This document shows, in pieces, positions 35,993 through 45,026 of a stretch of DNA of 64,000 bases (position 1 is its first letter; the number at the start of each line of letters is the position of its first letter). A model generated the notes under the pieces. It worked only from the letters and a program-made list of their open reading frames with translations, was not told the DNA's origin and ran no database searches. A program made the translations under genes and the position numbers. The DNA comes from Catalinimonas alkaloidigena (GTDB lineage: Bacteria > Bacteroidota > Bacteroidia > Cytophagales > Cyclobacteriaceae): NCBI RefSeq assembly GCF_029504655.1, contig NZ_JAQFIL010000001.1, positions 7,412,001-7,476,000 on the forward strand, given 5' to 3'.

Positions 35993-36865
35993 ATGAAAAG
36001 TAGTGTACAGCACACCAGTATTTTGAAGGTAGGCAATGATACTCATCAGGAGGTAGACCTGCTGGCTGTGGAAGAGCCTATGGAAATCCGTCTGACCTAT
36101 GGTCCTGTTGATGGAAGACAACAAAGCAGCATCTCAGTTACCATGCGTACTCCCGGCCATGATTTTGAGCTGGCACTGGGTTTTCTCTTTAGTGAGGGAA
36201 TCATTCAAAGCTACGAAGACGTGATAAGCATCAGGTACTGCCGGGGGGGCGACCAATCAGAAAAGCAGGAAGCAGCAAAAGAGAATATTGTGCGGGTAGT
36301 ACTTTCTCCTGATACCAGGCTTGATCTGCAACGATTGCAACGAAATTTTTATACTACTTCCAGCTGTGGTGTTTGTGGTAAAGCGTCTATTGAAGCGCTG
36401 GATACGCTTTGTAGCCCACCGCGTTCTGACAAATTTAGTGTAAACGTTAAGGCGGTTCATCAGGCGCCGGCAAAGTTGCGCGCAGCCCAATTAGTATTTA
36501 ACCATACCGGAGGGATACATGCTGCTGGATTATTTGACAAGGATGGCAAACTGCTGTTGTGGCGGGAAGATGTGGGTAGGCATAATGCCTTGGATAAATT
36601 GCTGGGGACCTCACTGATCGGGAATAAGTTTCCAAAAGACTGCTTTTTACTGTTGAGTGGCAGGGTAAGTTTTGAACTGGTACAAAAAGCTTTGATGGGT
36701 GGTATCGCTATGATCGCGGCGGTAGGAGCCCCTTCCAGCCTGGCTGTACAGCTTGCCCATCAGTATGATATTACATTGATAGGCTTCGTAAGAGACCAAA
36801 AGTTTAATATTTACAGTGGCAGTCACAGAGTAGCACTTGAAGAAAAAACACCAACATTTACTTAA
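35993..36865 (+). CDS. fdhD: Formate dehydrogenase accessory sulfurtransferase FdhD
   Basis: A 290-residue cytoplasmic protein. FdhD carries sulfur from the IscS desulfurase to the molybdenum cofactor of formate dehydrogenase, and the sulfur-carrying cysteine pair is seen as C125 and C128 in TSSCGVCGKAS. The conserved VGRHNALDKLLG and LLLSGRVSFELVQKA segments, which bind the cofactor, are also present. AAGGAG stands directly before the ATG. It lies 9 bp before the molybdoenzyme gene, so the pair is one operon, with the sulfurtransferase made first. Confidence 0.93.
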   Translation: MKSSVQHTSILKVGNDTHQEVDLLAVEEPMEIRLTYGPVDGRQQSSISVTMRTPGHDFELALGFLFSEGIIQSYEDVISIRYCRGGDQSEKQEAAKENIVRVVLSPDTRLDLQRLQRNFYTTSSCGVCGKASIEALDTLCSPPRSDKFSVNVKAVHQAPAKLRAAQLVFNHTGGIHAAGLFDKDGKLLLWREDVGRHNALDKLLGTSLIGNKFPKDCFLLLSGRVSFELVQKALMGGIAMIAAVGAPSSLAVQLAHQYDITLIGFVRDQKFNIYSGSHRVALEEKTPTFT

Positions 36866-36874
36866 AATTTACAT

Positions 36875-39172
36875 ATGTCTAAGGCAACTAACTTATCTGC
36901 TGAAAAAGCTGAGGAACAGCATAAGATAAAATTGACACAGCCCAAAAAGGTGGCTGCGGGGCTACCGGCCATTCTCAGTTCAGCCAAGCATGTATACGGT
37001 GATGTAGGTATAGTAGAAGGGACCCGACTCATGAGCCAGATCAATCAGTTTGATGGCTTTGACTGTCCTGGATGTGCCTGGCCTGATCCGGATGACAAGC
37101 GTTCACCGGTTGAGTTTTGTGAGAATGGCGCTAAAGCAGTAGCCGAAGAAGCTACTACTGATACATGTAATCCTGCCTTCTTCAAAGCCCATTCCGTAGA
37201 GGAGCTTAGGCAGTGGACTGATTATGAACTGGGAAAAAGTGGCCGGCTCACCGAACCTATGATTTTGCGGGAAGGAAATGACTATTACGAAGCTATCAAC
37301 TGGGATGAAGCCTTTGACATTATCGGAAAGCAGCTACAGCAGTTAAATTCTCCCGATGAGGCCATTTTTTATACTTCAGGTCGTACCAGTAATGAGGCGG
37401 CTTTTCTGTACCAGCTCTTTGTGCGACAGTACGGGACCAACAATCTGCCTGATTGCTCCAATATGTGTCATGAATCCAGTGGCACTGGCTTGTCAGAGAC
37501 AGTGGGCATAGGAAAAGGCTCGGTTACGCTGGAAGACTTTTATGAAGCAGAAGTGATCATGATTATGGGACAGAACCCCGGCACCAACCATCCCCGCATG
37601 CTCACTGCACTACAGAAGGCCAAGCATAATGGAGCGAAGATTATTTCTGTTAATCCACTACCTGAGACTGGCTTGATGAGTTTCAAGAACCCACAACACC
37701 CCTGGGAAATGGCGGGTAAAGGTACTGCACTTACGGATATTTTTTTACAATTAAGATTGAATGCGGATGTGCCCTTGCTCAAAGCACTCATGAAAATTCT
37801 GCTGGAAAAAGAGAAGCAAAATCCAGGGATGGTGCTGGATGAAGAATTCATCCGAACCCATACCAGCGGATACGAAGCGCTGCTGGCTGATTTGCAAAAA
37901 TATGATATTGATGAACTGATCAGTCAGACCGCCATTTCCAAAGCTCAGATTGAAGAGACTGCTGAATTACTGGCTTCCAGACAAAAGATCATCATCTGCT
38001 GGGCGATGGGCCTGACCCAGCATAAAAATGGTGTGGACAATGTTCGAGAAATTGTCAATCTGCTGTTGCTTAAGGGAAGTATCGGCAAAGCCGGAGCAGG
38101 CACCTGTCCGGTAAGAGGGCATAGTAATGTACAGGGTGACCGGACTATGGGTATCTGGGAAAAGCTGAAGCCGGAATTCAGACAAAAGCTCAAAGAAGCC
38201 TTTAACTTTGAACCACCAGCCAAAGATGGTTATGATGTGATGCACTCTATGGAGGCTATGGCTAATGGTAAAGCCAAGTTTTTTATGGGAATGGGAGGTA
38301 ATTTCCTGTCTGCTACACCGGATACGGAATATACTGCCAAAGGACTGCGGCAATGTAAAATGACCGTACATGTGTCTACCAAGCTGAACCGAAGCCACCT
38401 GGTGCATGGCAAGACCGCCCTCATCCTGCCCTGCCTGGGCCGTACCGAGCTGGATATGCAGGTAAGCGGCCCTCAGTTTTTGTCAGTAGAAAATTCTACT
38501 GGGGTAGTACACCAGACCCGAGGCGGCAAAGATCCGGCATCTCCCCATTTACTGAGCGAACCCAAAATTGTAGCGGAACTGGCTAAAGCTACGCTGGAGA
38601 GTAAGTCAACAGTGGACTGGGATGAGATGGTCTCCGATTATGATCATATCCGTGATGCTATAGAAAAGACCGTAGATGGATTTGATGCTTACAATATCAG
38701 AGTGCGTAACTCAGGAGGTTTCTATCTGCCCAATGGCGCCAGAGTAGGTAAGTTCAATACAGATACTGGTAAAGCCAAATTTACCGTCAATGAGAACCCT
38801 GATCATCAATTGGCAGAGGATGATTTTCTGATGATGACCATCCGAAGTCACGACCAGTACAATACGACCATTTACGGTTTGCATGACCGCTATCGGGGTA
38901 TAGCGTACGATCGTAGAGTAGTATTAATGAATAAGGAAGACATACGAAAACATGGTCTGAAAAAGGAAGATAAAGTTAATCTTTATAGTTATTATGATGG
39001 GTCGGAAAGATCAGCAGAGGGTTTTCTGGTAGTGCCTTACAGCATTCCCAGGCGATGTGTGGCTACTTATTTTCCTGAAGCCAATACACTGGTTCCTCAT
39101 AATCGTATGGCGCGTAAAAGCAACCAGCCTATCTCCAAGTCAGTGGTGATTAAAATAAAGAAGAGTGAATGA
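36875..39172 (+). CDS. FdhF/YdeP family molybdopterin oxidoreductase
   Basis: A 765-residue cytoplasmic protein without a signal peptide. The family marks are CPGCAWPDP (64-72) and NMCHESSG near 196-203. Aligned with E. coli FdhF, C198 takes the place of the molybdenum-binding selenocysteine. The bis-MGD domains follow, including AMGLTQHKNGVDNV (about 386) and GNFLSATPD, with a C-terminal domain that carries IRSHDQYNTTIYG. YdeP-type enzymes are linked with formate oxidation or acid resistance, and the actual substrate is not established. FdhD upstream and formaldehyde dehydrogenase divergent make formate the best guess. There are no subunit genes for an electron partner next to it. Confidence 0.88.
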   Translation: MSKATNLSAEKAEEQHKIKLTQPKKVAAGLPAILSSAKHVYGDVGIVEGTRLMSQINQFDGFDCPGCAWPDPDDKRSPVEFCENGAKAVAEEATTDTCNPAFFKAHSVEELRQWTDYELGKSGRLTEPMILREGNDYYEAINWDEAFDIIGKQLQQLNSPDEAIFYTSGRTSNEAAFLYQLFVRQYGTNNLPDCSNMCHESSGTGLSETVGIGKGSVTLEDFYEAEVIMIMGQNPGTNHPRMLTALQKAKHNGAKIISVNPLPETGLMSFKNPQHPWEMAGKGTALTDIFLQLRLNADVPLLKALMKILLEKEKQNPGMVLDEEFIRTHTSGYEALLADLQKYDIDELISQTAISKAQIEETAELLASRQKIIICWAMGLTQHKNGVDNVREIVNLLLLKGSIGKAGAGTCPVRGHSNVQGDRTMGIWEKLKPEFRQKLKEAFNFEPPAKDGYDVMHSMEAMANGKAKFFMGMGGNFLSATPDTEYTAKGLRQCKMTVHVSTKLNRSHLVHGKTALILPCLGRTELDMQVSGPQFLSVENSTGVVHQTRGGKDPASPHLLSEPKIVAELAKATLESKSTVDWDEMVSDYDHIRDAIEKTVDGFDAYNIRVRNSGGFYLPNGARVGKFNTDTGKAKFTVNENPDHQLAEDDFLMMTIRSHDQYNTTIYGLHDRYRGIAYDRRVVLMNKEDIRKHGLKKEDKVNLYSYYDGSERSAEGFLVVPYSIPRRCVATYFPEANTLVPHNRMARKSNQPISKSVVIKIKKSE

Positions 39173-39314
39173 AGTGAGGAAAGGCCGTGGAGCTTAATTA
39201 CGAGTTGCGCATTAGGCTATTGTTTTTCAGCTTGGAGGTCTTTAAGGGAGTCCTCACTGCTCCGGCATCCCGGTCGGCAGGGGCTAAGCGAAGAACTACT
39301 TTAGTTGAACAAGC

Positions 39315-40460
39315 TTAACTACTGCTATGACTTACGCCTTCCATCAGTCCGCGGATGTAGCCGATGGCGAATAGGGTGCCAATGGTGCTGTAGCCAGGGT
39401 GTTCGTTGCTGTCTCTGGCCATCGTAGGCACATGGTCAGGGCGTATGGGTCCTTTAAAGCCTACATCATAATAGGCCTGCATGGCACGGTACATATCGGT
39501 CTTGCCATCATCATGAAAGGTTTCTTCAAAATTATTCTTACTACCCCTCACATCTCTGAAGTGCACAAAGTGGATCTTTCCTCTTTTTCCGAAATACTCA
39601 ATGGCAGCGGGAATATCTACACCTTCATCTTCTCCACCCATAGAGGCAAAGCTCCCCTGGCAGAAGGTAAGGCCGTTGCTATCACTCGGCACAATCTCTA
39701 TCAAGCGTTTGAAAGCATCAACTGTGGTCATGATGCGGGGAATGCCTCTGATCATATCTATGGGCGGGTCATCAGGATGAAGGGCGAGTTTGATGCCATA
39801 CTTTTCTGCCTCAGGTATTACTGCTTTAAGAAAATATTCTATGTTTTGCCACATAGCTTCGTGGGTAAACTTACCATACTCTGTCAGGGGTTCATCCTTG
39901 ATATCTTCTATGTCAAAAGCACTGACCAGCGCGCCTCCGCGACTGGGGCGGTCCATCGTGGTGCGTGCCCAACTGATGACCGGCATCCAGTTATAGCAAA
40001 CCGTATCTATGCCTAACTGGGAAATATTTTTCATAAAGGTGATGAAGTTTTCTATCTCTTCATCCCTGCCTTCCAGTCCTAGTTTGGTTTTATGATACAA
40101 TGAAGGCGGTCCTTCTATGACCCTCAGTTGCAAACCTTCTTTCTGCCAGGCTTCTTTCACCGCTTTGATGACGCTGTACTCCCAATTAGGCTTGTCATTC
40201 ATGCCAACCATGTGGGGACTGATGCCTCCTACAGCCCCCAGTACCCTCATTTGCTTGGCCAGTTCTACTTTATAGGGTTCTATGCCCCAGAAATAAGCCA
40301 GACACATCTGCATACCGGCATCCTGCACTAGCGCTGAAGTGTCTGTTAAAGATTTTCTGACTTGATGAGGTGTATTTGCTGAGGCGTTATGGATGCCACC
40401 AATAGAAAGCGCAGCCACTGAGGCGCTTTTTTTGATAAAATCTCTTCGGTTGTTGTGCAT
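39315..40460 (-). CDS. Tat-targeted mannonate dehydratase-like TIM-barrel protein
   Basis: About 381 residues from the ATG at 40460; the longer frame adds an implausible 20-residue N-terminus. The leader NRRDFIKKSASVAALSIGG is a twin-arginine signal. The rest resembles UxuA mannonate dehydratase in order, with segments VCYNWMPVISWARTTMDR, LALHPDDPP, TFCQGSFASMGG, IHFVHFRDVRG and GPIRPDHVPTM. These carry His, Cys and Asp residues where UxuA binds its metal. UxuA itself converts mannonate to 2-keto-3-deoxygluconate in the cytoplasm, so an exported form is odd, and the substrate may differ. No other hexuronate gene is adjacent. Confidence 0.75.
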   Translation of the reverse strand: MHNNRRDFIKKSASVAALSIGGIHNASANTPHQVRKSLTDTSALVQDAGMQMCLAYFWGIEPYKVELAKQMRVLGAVGGISPHMVGMNDKPNWEYSVIKAVKEAWQKEGLQLRVIEGPPSLYHKTKLGLEGRDEEIENFITFMKNISQLGIDTVCYNWMPVISWARTTMDRPSRGGALVSAFDIEDIKDEPLTEYGKFTHEAMWQNIEYFLKAVIPEAEKYGIKLALHPDDPPIDMIRGIPRIMTTVDAFKRLIEIVPSDSNGLTFCQGSFASMGGEDEGVDIPAAIEYFGKRGKIHFVHFRDVRGSKNNFEETFHDDGKTDMYRAMQAYYDVGFKGPIRPDHVPTMARDSNEHPGYSTIGTLFAIGYIRGLMEGVSHSSS

Positions 40461-40565
40461 AGCAATAGGTATAGGTATGTATATAAATAAACACCTTTTG
40501 CCCGAGAGATGCAACGCCAAAGTTGCTTTACCAGCTCAGCTCAATGCTGCACATTGACTGAGATG

Positions 40566-40595
40566 AAAAGGGAGATAGGCATTGTACTACCTCCC
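40566..40595 (-). terminator. Terminator of the acidic lipoprotein gene
   Basis: On the minus strand GGGAGGTAG (40595-40587) pairs with CTATCTCCC (40578-40570), nine pairs including one G-U, around an 8-nt loop, followed by TTTT (40569-40566). It lies 10 bases after the stop. Confidence 0.7.
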
Positions 40596-40605
40596 AATGA
40601 TTCAT

Positions 40606-41211
40606 CTACTGGATAGTAATATCCCAGGTGATATCCACATCGGTAGTGCCATCCTCAGAGGTAGAAGTAGCAGACTTAATATCCGGTTGATGAGCGAGCG
40701 TAACTCTGAAAGTGCCGCTGGCAGCATCTCCTGTTGTCCATTGGGTTTCTAGCCCTATGGGTTGCCCGTTCTCATCCTGATCCTCATAATTGAGCGGGTC
40801 GTTGCGTTCATTACTGCCGATATTGCCATCACCGCTGGGGTCAGTGAAGAGCCCTTCGGTCCAGCTGAAGAAGAACATATGTTCACCCCCCTCTTCCCTC
40901 ACCTCTTCAGTGATACTTTCGGTATCATCCGGATCAATGGCATTGAGCAAGGTCATTTCCATTGTGTAAGTGGTATTAGTAGCCAGTTCAATGTCTGTAA
41001 GTACAGGGTCATTACTTCCTTCTCCGTCGGCATCTACCCAGGTGGCAGTCACAGCATCGCCACCCCCCTCAGGTGTGAAGGTAAGTGTGACATTGGTAAT
41101 AACCTCTTCTTCGTTTTCGGCAGGTGGCACATCATCATCTTCTTCGCAGGCAGTAAACAGCAAAGACACAGCCACAAGCAGCACATAGGCCGCATAGTTC
41201 ATCCATTTCAT
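40606..41211 (-). CDS. Acidic lipoprotein, type 1 periplasmic-binding-like, unknown
   Basis: A 201-residue lipoprotein (lipobox LLFTAC, then CEEDDD). The mature part is acidic and rich in Glu, Asp, Thr and Gly, with repeated beta strands and short phrases such as FTPEGGGDAVTATWVDADG and RVTLAHQPD. I do not recognise a family by name. It may be a surface-exposed beta-sandwich. It has its own terminator and stands between two other exported-protein genes on the same strand. Confidence 0.6.
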   Translation of the reverse strand: MKWMNYAAYVLLVAVSLLFTACEEDDDVPPAENEEEVITNVTLTFTPEGGGDAVTATWVDADGEGSNDPVLTDIELATNTTYTMEMTLLNAIDPDDTESITEEVREEGGEHMFFFSWTEGLFTDPSGDGNIGSNERNDPLNYEDQDENGQPIGLETQWTTGDAASGTFRVTLAHQPDIKSATSTSEDGTTDVDITWDITIQ

Positions 41212-41416
41212 AAGTGTAAATTAATTAGTAAGAAAAATTAGTGTTGAATACCAGAGTATTGCTTCTTAGCCGCATCAGCTTCTCCACTCACACCTATAGG
41301 CCTATATGATAGGCGATAGTTTTACCGGTATAATTACCATATGACTGAATAGCATAACTATTCATCCTATGACTCATGAGAAAGATAAAAGGTAAGTGGG
41401 CTAAGAAAGCAGATTG

Positions 41417-41785
41417 TCATACCAGGGCAGGAGGTGCACGGGGAATCAACTGAGCCGTAGCCTCTATATTAGGAATTAAGTAAGTAGCGAGTTGATAGGA
41501 ATGCTCTACTGAAAAGGGCACATAGTCAAACTGCCAGAGTGCTTCGGCCATATCTTGTAGTGTCCACCACTCACACAGGCGACAAAAATCTTTGAGGGGC
41601 GCGTTATCATCCGGTGTAGAATCGTTCGGAACATTGCCTTCAATCTGTTTCAGATCATGAATAGCACTATGAGATGTGTGTCCCTGCAGATGTAAAGGGA
41701 ACCAAATTAAATACATCAGCAACAGATAGACCATAAGTCCTCTGGCCAAGCTTGTTCGGAAAGTATTTAATTGGTGTATGAACAT
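41417..41785 (-). CDS. Small membrane-anchored protein, DUF2946-like pattern
   Basis: A 122-residue protein with one hydrophobic helix (about 15-33), a CRLC pair (about 68-71) and a short ending RAPPA. This outline is seen in small DUF2946-type proteins that sit near metal-handling genes, but the resemblance is weak and no metal gene is adjacent. It could also be an unrelated small exported protein. Confidence 0.45.
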   Translation of the reverse strand: MFIHQLNTFRTSLARGLMVYLLLMYLIWFPLHLQGHTSHSAIHDLKQIEGNVPNDSTPDDNAPLKDFCRLCEWWTLQDMAEALWQFDYVPFSVEHSYQLATYLIPNIEATAQLIPRAPPALV

Positions 41786-41991
41786 ACTTTTTCAAAGTAA
41801 GGTAGACACAGTTAATAATGCAAACCTGTTGCGTAAATAAGTCAGAAAGCTCCTTGTTTGTTTGATAGAAGCGGTTGTTTACGGTATAAAATTTGAGAAA
41901 AGTAAGCTGAAGGCTATACGGATACGGACTTTAAATGATCACTTTTGTCATTTCTGGAAATATGTCGGAACTTAGTAAGGCTACATTGCAT

Positions 41992-42054
41992 TTAGCAAAC
42001 AAACAATTAACCACAAGTACACTATTGCTGGCTGATACTCCGTTAGCAAACAAA
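41992..42054. repeat. 12-bp direct repeat upstream of MORN-like gene
   Basis: TTAGCAAACAAA occurs at 41992-42003 and 42043-42054, with starts 51 bp apart, just before the ATG at 42070. It might be a pair of regulator sites, or chance in AT-rich DNA. Confidence 0.4.
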
Positions 42055-42069
42055 AGGTGAACTCAAAAT

Positions 42070-42939
42070 ATGGCACGATTCATATTCTTTTTGAGCTTTT
42101 TTATGGTAATAGCTTCTATAAGCAGACAAGGGTATGCCCAGACTTCTGTAGAAGAACCTGCTCCCCTGGATACTGCCGGACAGTTCATACTGGACCCCGC
42201 CACCAAAGTACCACTTACGATCAATCTGGATGCGGAAGAGGAAGAGGAGGAAGAAGAAGAAAGCGAGAAGAAGGAGAAAAAACGTAAAAGAAACGTTTAT
42301 TATGATATCAAGACCAGAAAAGGATATGCGGAGGCTGGTTATGGTCAGGATGTCATTATTGAGCTTTTCCATTATCTGAAAGATTACGAAGAGCCTGACC
42401 CTTATGTACGTGATATCTATTGGTATGATACCAAACGGAATCAGATACGGTCTACTCGTAACATTCAGGAAGATAAAGCACAAATACTGCATGGACCTTA
42501 TCAGAAGATGACTGAAGATGGCGAAGTGCTGGAAGAAGGTATTTTTTACAAGGGTACCAAGCATGGCCGATGGACCCGTTACAACAAGGAGTATATCTTA
42601 CTAGATAAAGAAAAATATTCTAAAGGCTGGCCACGTGACTCTGAGATCACATATTATGATAAGGATGAACTGAATAAACTGAAAGAGGTAATCCCTATAG
42701 AGTACGGTCAAAGAGAGGGCTACTACTACTACTTTCATGAAAGCGGGCAGATCGCGGTAGAAGGCGAATTTCAGCAGGATAAAAAAGTAGGTCTGTGGAC
42801 GGAGTATTACGACTATAAAAATCGCCTACCCAAAAAGCAAATCAAATATCCCGACGACCCTTTTGACGAAACTCTTCCTTACACCACCAAAGAGTGGACT
42901 CCTCAGGGTCAGGTAGTGTACGAACGAGATAAAAAGTAA
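42070..42939 (+). CDS. Exported MORN/YwqK-like repeat protein
   Basis: A 289-residue exported protein with a signal peptide (about 1-24). A highly charged run follows (about 55-78), acidic Glu-rich first and then Lys-rich. The C-terminal half has three copies of a MORN-like motif: EEGIFYKGTKHGRWTRY, EGYYYYFHESGQIAVEGEF, and QDKKVGLWTEYYDYKNRL. YwqK-type antitoxin-like repeats have this form, but no toxin gene is adjacent. The gene is followed 6 bp later by the cupin gene, so they are co-transcribed. Confidence 0.65.
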   Translation: MARFIFFLSFFMVIASISRQGYAQTSVEEPAPLDTAGQFILDPATKVPLTINLDAEEEEEEEEESEKKEKKRKRNVYYDIKTRKGYAEAGYGQDVIIELFHYLKDYEEPDPYVRDIYWYDTKRNQIRSTRNIQEDKAQILHGPYQKMTEDGEVLEEGIFYKGTKHGRWTRYNKEYILLDKEKYSKGWPRDSEITYYDKDELNKLKEVIPIEYGQREGYYYYFHESGQIAVEGEFQQDKKVGLWTEYYDYKNRLPKKQIKYPDDPFDETLPYTTKEWTPQGQVVYERDKK

Positions 42940-42945
42940 AGTTAC

Positions 42946-43434
42946 ATGCCTGAAAAAGACGCACAGTACTGGATAGATCATCTTAACATGCAACCTCATC
43001 CCGAAGGAGGATATTATGCTGAGACCTATCGCTCGGAGGGAAAGATTCAGGAACTAGACCGATCTTACAGTACGGCTATTTACTTTCTTTTGCTGGAAGA
43101 TAAGTTTTCCGCTTTTCACCGTATCCACTCCGACGAGATGTGGCATTTCTACGCAGGCAGCCCCATAGAAGTATTAGTATTGGAAAAGAACGGAGAACTT
43201 AAAACACATCGTTTGGGTGGCAAAGCTGATCAGGGAGAAACATTTCAGCTGGTAGTGCCCGGTGGTTTATGGTTCGCTTCCCGCATGGCAGATATTTCCT
43301 CTTATGGTCTGGTGGGTTGTACCGTTGCTCCCGGTTTTGACTTTCAGGACTTTGAAATGGCCAGCCGTAGCGCTCTGATTGAGCAGTTTCCCCAACATAC
43401 CCAAGTCATTACTGAGCTTACTTATCCCGAATAA
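42946..43434 (+). CDS. DUF985 cupin protein
   Basis: A 162-residue cytoplasmic single-domain cupin. DUF985 marks are seen: an N-terminal LNMQPHPEGGYYAETYRS, the TAIYFLL strand, FHRIHSDEMWHFYAG with the metal-type His, PGGLWFASRM and VAPGFDFQDFEMA near the end. The family is widely spread and its substrate is not established. It lies 6 bp after the MORN-like gene. Confidence 0.85.
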   Translation: MPEKDAQYWIDHLNMQPHPEGGYYAETYRSEGKIQELDRSYSTAIYFLLLEDKFSAFHRIHSDEMWHFYAGSPIEVLVLEKNGELKTHRLGGKADQGETFQLVVPGGLWFASRMADISSYGLVGCTVAPGFDFQDFEMASRSALIEQFPQHTQVITELTYPE

Positions 43435-43679
43435 CTGAAAGCGACGACCCTGCGCTTTTGGGAAAAACTAAGAAAAGATCGGAGTAGTAGTCCAACCATT
43501 AGTCCATATTTTGTTTCTTAAAAGTATGGAAATCCAATTTAAAAAACGTTTCTTATTCCTTTTGCTGTAATTATATGGTGAATTATCGTAGGCTGTAGTC
43601 TGACCCGTTTTTTTAATGAGGGCTTAAGTGTATTTTTGACATTGTATCTTAGTATAGATGTCAAGCCAAATATTGATTG

Positions 43680-45026
43680 ATGAAGAAAATTATACTGTGC
43701 TTAGGGTTTATTGCTTTCTCTTTTTCTAAAATATATGCCCAGACTACTTTTCCTATTATTAAACCTCAGCAGGTAGACTTGTATGAGTATAACAAGTACA
43801 AGCTCATGCCAGACAATCAGGGGACTGAAGTTAAAAGTATGAGTGAGTTACCTAATGCTATCTTTCGCTACCGCAATAATACGATCAATGCTTCTCTCCT
43901 CAACCGCAACCTGATGGGAGCGGCTCCTTTTCAAAATGAAAGCTATCAACTCAAGCTTCCCAATATGACTGCTATGCCTGATACACTGGTGATGATGGTA
44001 GGCATACCTAATGAGGAAGGAGAAAGGATTGTAAGTGCAGTGGTCATCGGTAATCTGCGCGATCGTCTGGCTTACTTCGTGGATGCCAACCACAATTTTG
44101 ACTTTTCGGATGATGGTGATTTCATGGTTTTCAACGAAAAGGAGACATTTAGTAAAGTAAGCATACAGCCCGAAGGCAGTGAGAAAAGCTGGGAATACAC
44201 GATCTTTGATCTGGGGCTGGAAAAAGAATATCTTAAAGGTTTGGATATTTATCTGGTAGAACCTGCTGGTAAAACGAAGAAGCGAAGTTCGGAACCTAAG
44301 TATCAGGTGCCTATACTAAGTATGGGGTCCAGGCTAAACCTGCAAGTAGCTTTTACTACCGGTAGCGGTGATATGTATTTTGCTTACGACACACCCGATA
44401 ATAAGAATAAAAAATACTCCGCAGCCATAGATGCTGTCTCCAGGTTTTCAGCGAGCCTGTCTTATGCATTTCGTAACTTGAATGTAGGCATCAACCTCGC
44501 ATTAGATGCCAACCAGTTAGGAAGAGAAGAGCAGTACCTGACAGATTTTTCTGATACTGAAAAACCCCCTGAGAAAGTTACGCATTATAATATTGGTAAC
44601 TGGTCCCGTACTCGCTTTATGTACGGCTTATTTGCTGAGTATGATATCCGCCTGATTCGCAATTCTTATCTTTCTCCTTACTTTCATCTATTCAAATACA
44701 ATCATTTACGGAATGAAACTTTCTCAGGCTATGCCAATGAAATTAGTGAGGAATTTACTTTCAATGAAGCTTTCATCAACAGAGTTGGGCAGCAGTTTGG
44801 TGCTAAAATAAAGTTACCCATGAGTGAAAAAGTATTGGTAGTGTTGGATATAGGCTACACCAAAAACGGCTTTGACCTGAAAGAAGGCTTCATCCAGGAA
44901 GCGCATGATACAGATAATATTGCGGTAAACTATCATACGTTTAACTATGGAGTGGGCTGCCAGTTTTTACTTTTCAATAAGAAGGCAATGCTTAGCAAAG
45001 TGAGACCGGCAGAAGATGAGTATTAA
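43680..45026 (+). CDS. Exported beta-rich protein, possible outer-membrane barrel
   Basis: A 448-residue exported protein; the start is the ATG at 43680, since the codon before it is TTG. The signal peptide covers about 1-21. The N-terminal 240 residues look like beta domains with an Asp-rich segment (VDANHNFDFSDDGDFMVF, reminiscent of a calcium-binding loop). The last 200 residues look like beta-barrel strands (SASLSYAFRNLNVGINLALD, FHLFKYNHL, GYTKNGFDLK). The family is unknown to me. The stop overlaps that of the convergent YraN gene by 4 bases. Confidence 0.6.
   Translation: MKKIILCLGFIAFSFSKIYAQTTFPIIKPQQVDLYEYNKYKLMPDNQGTEVKSMSELPNAIFRYRNNTINASLLNRNLMGAAPFQNESYQLKLPNMTAMPDTLVMMVGIPNEEGERIVSAVVIGNLRDRLAYFVDANHNFDFSDDGDFMVFNEKETFSKVSIQPEGSEKSWEYTIFDLGLEKEYLKGLDIYLVEPAGKTKKRSSEPKYQVPILSMGSRLNLQVAFTTGSGDMYFAYDTPDNKNKKYSAAIDAVSRFSASLSYAFRNLNVGINLALDANQLGREEQYLTDFSDTEKPPEKVTHYNIGNWSRTRFMYGLFAEYDIRLIRNSYLSPYFHLFKYNHLRNETFSGYANEISEEFTFNEAFINRVGQQFGAKIKLPMSEKVLVVLDIGYTKNGFDLKEGFIQEAHDTDNIAVNYHTFNYGVGCQFLLFNKKAMLSKVRPAEDEY

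Noticed and set aside
42043..42564. 173-codon minus frame opposite the MORN-like gene
   Set aside because: The hydrophobic run is only the reverse of the Glu/Lys-rich coding segment.
43639..43670. TTGACA with a TATAGA-like box before the exported beta-rich gene
   Set aside because: The spacing is too short for a sigma-70 promoter, and this phylum uses a different consensus.
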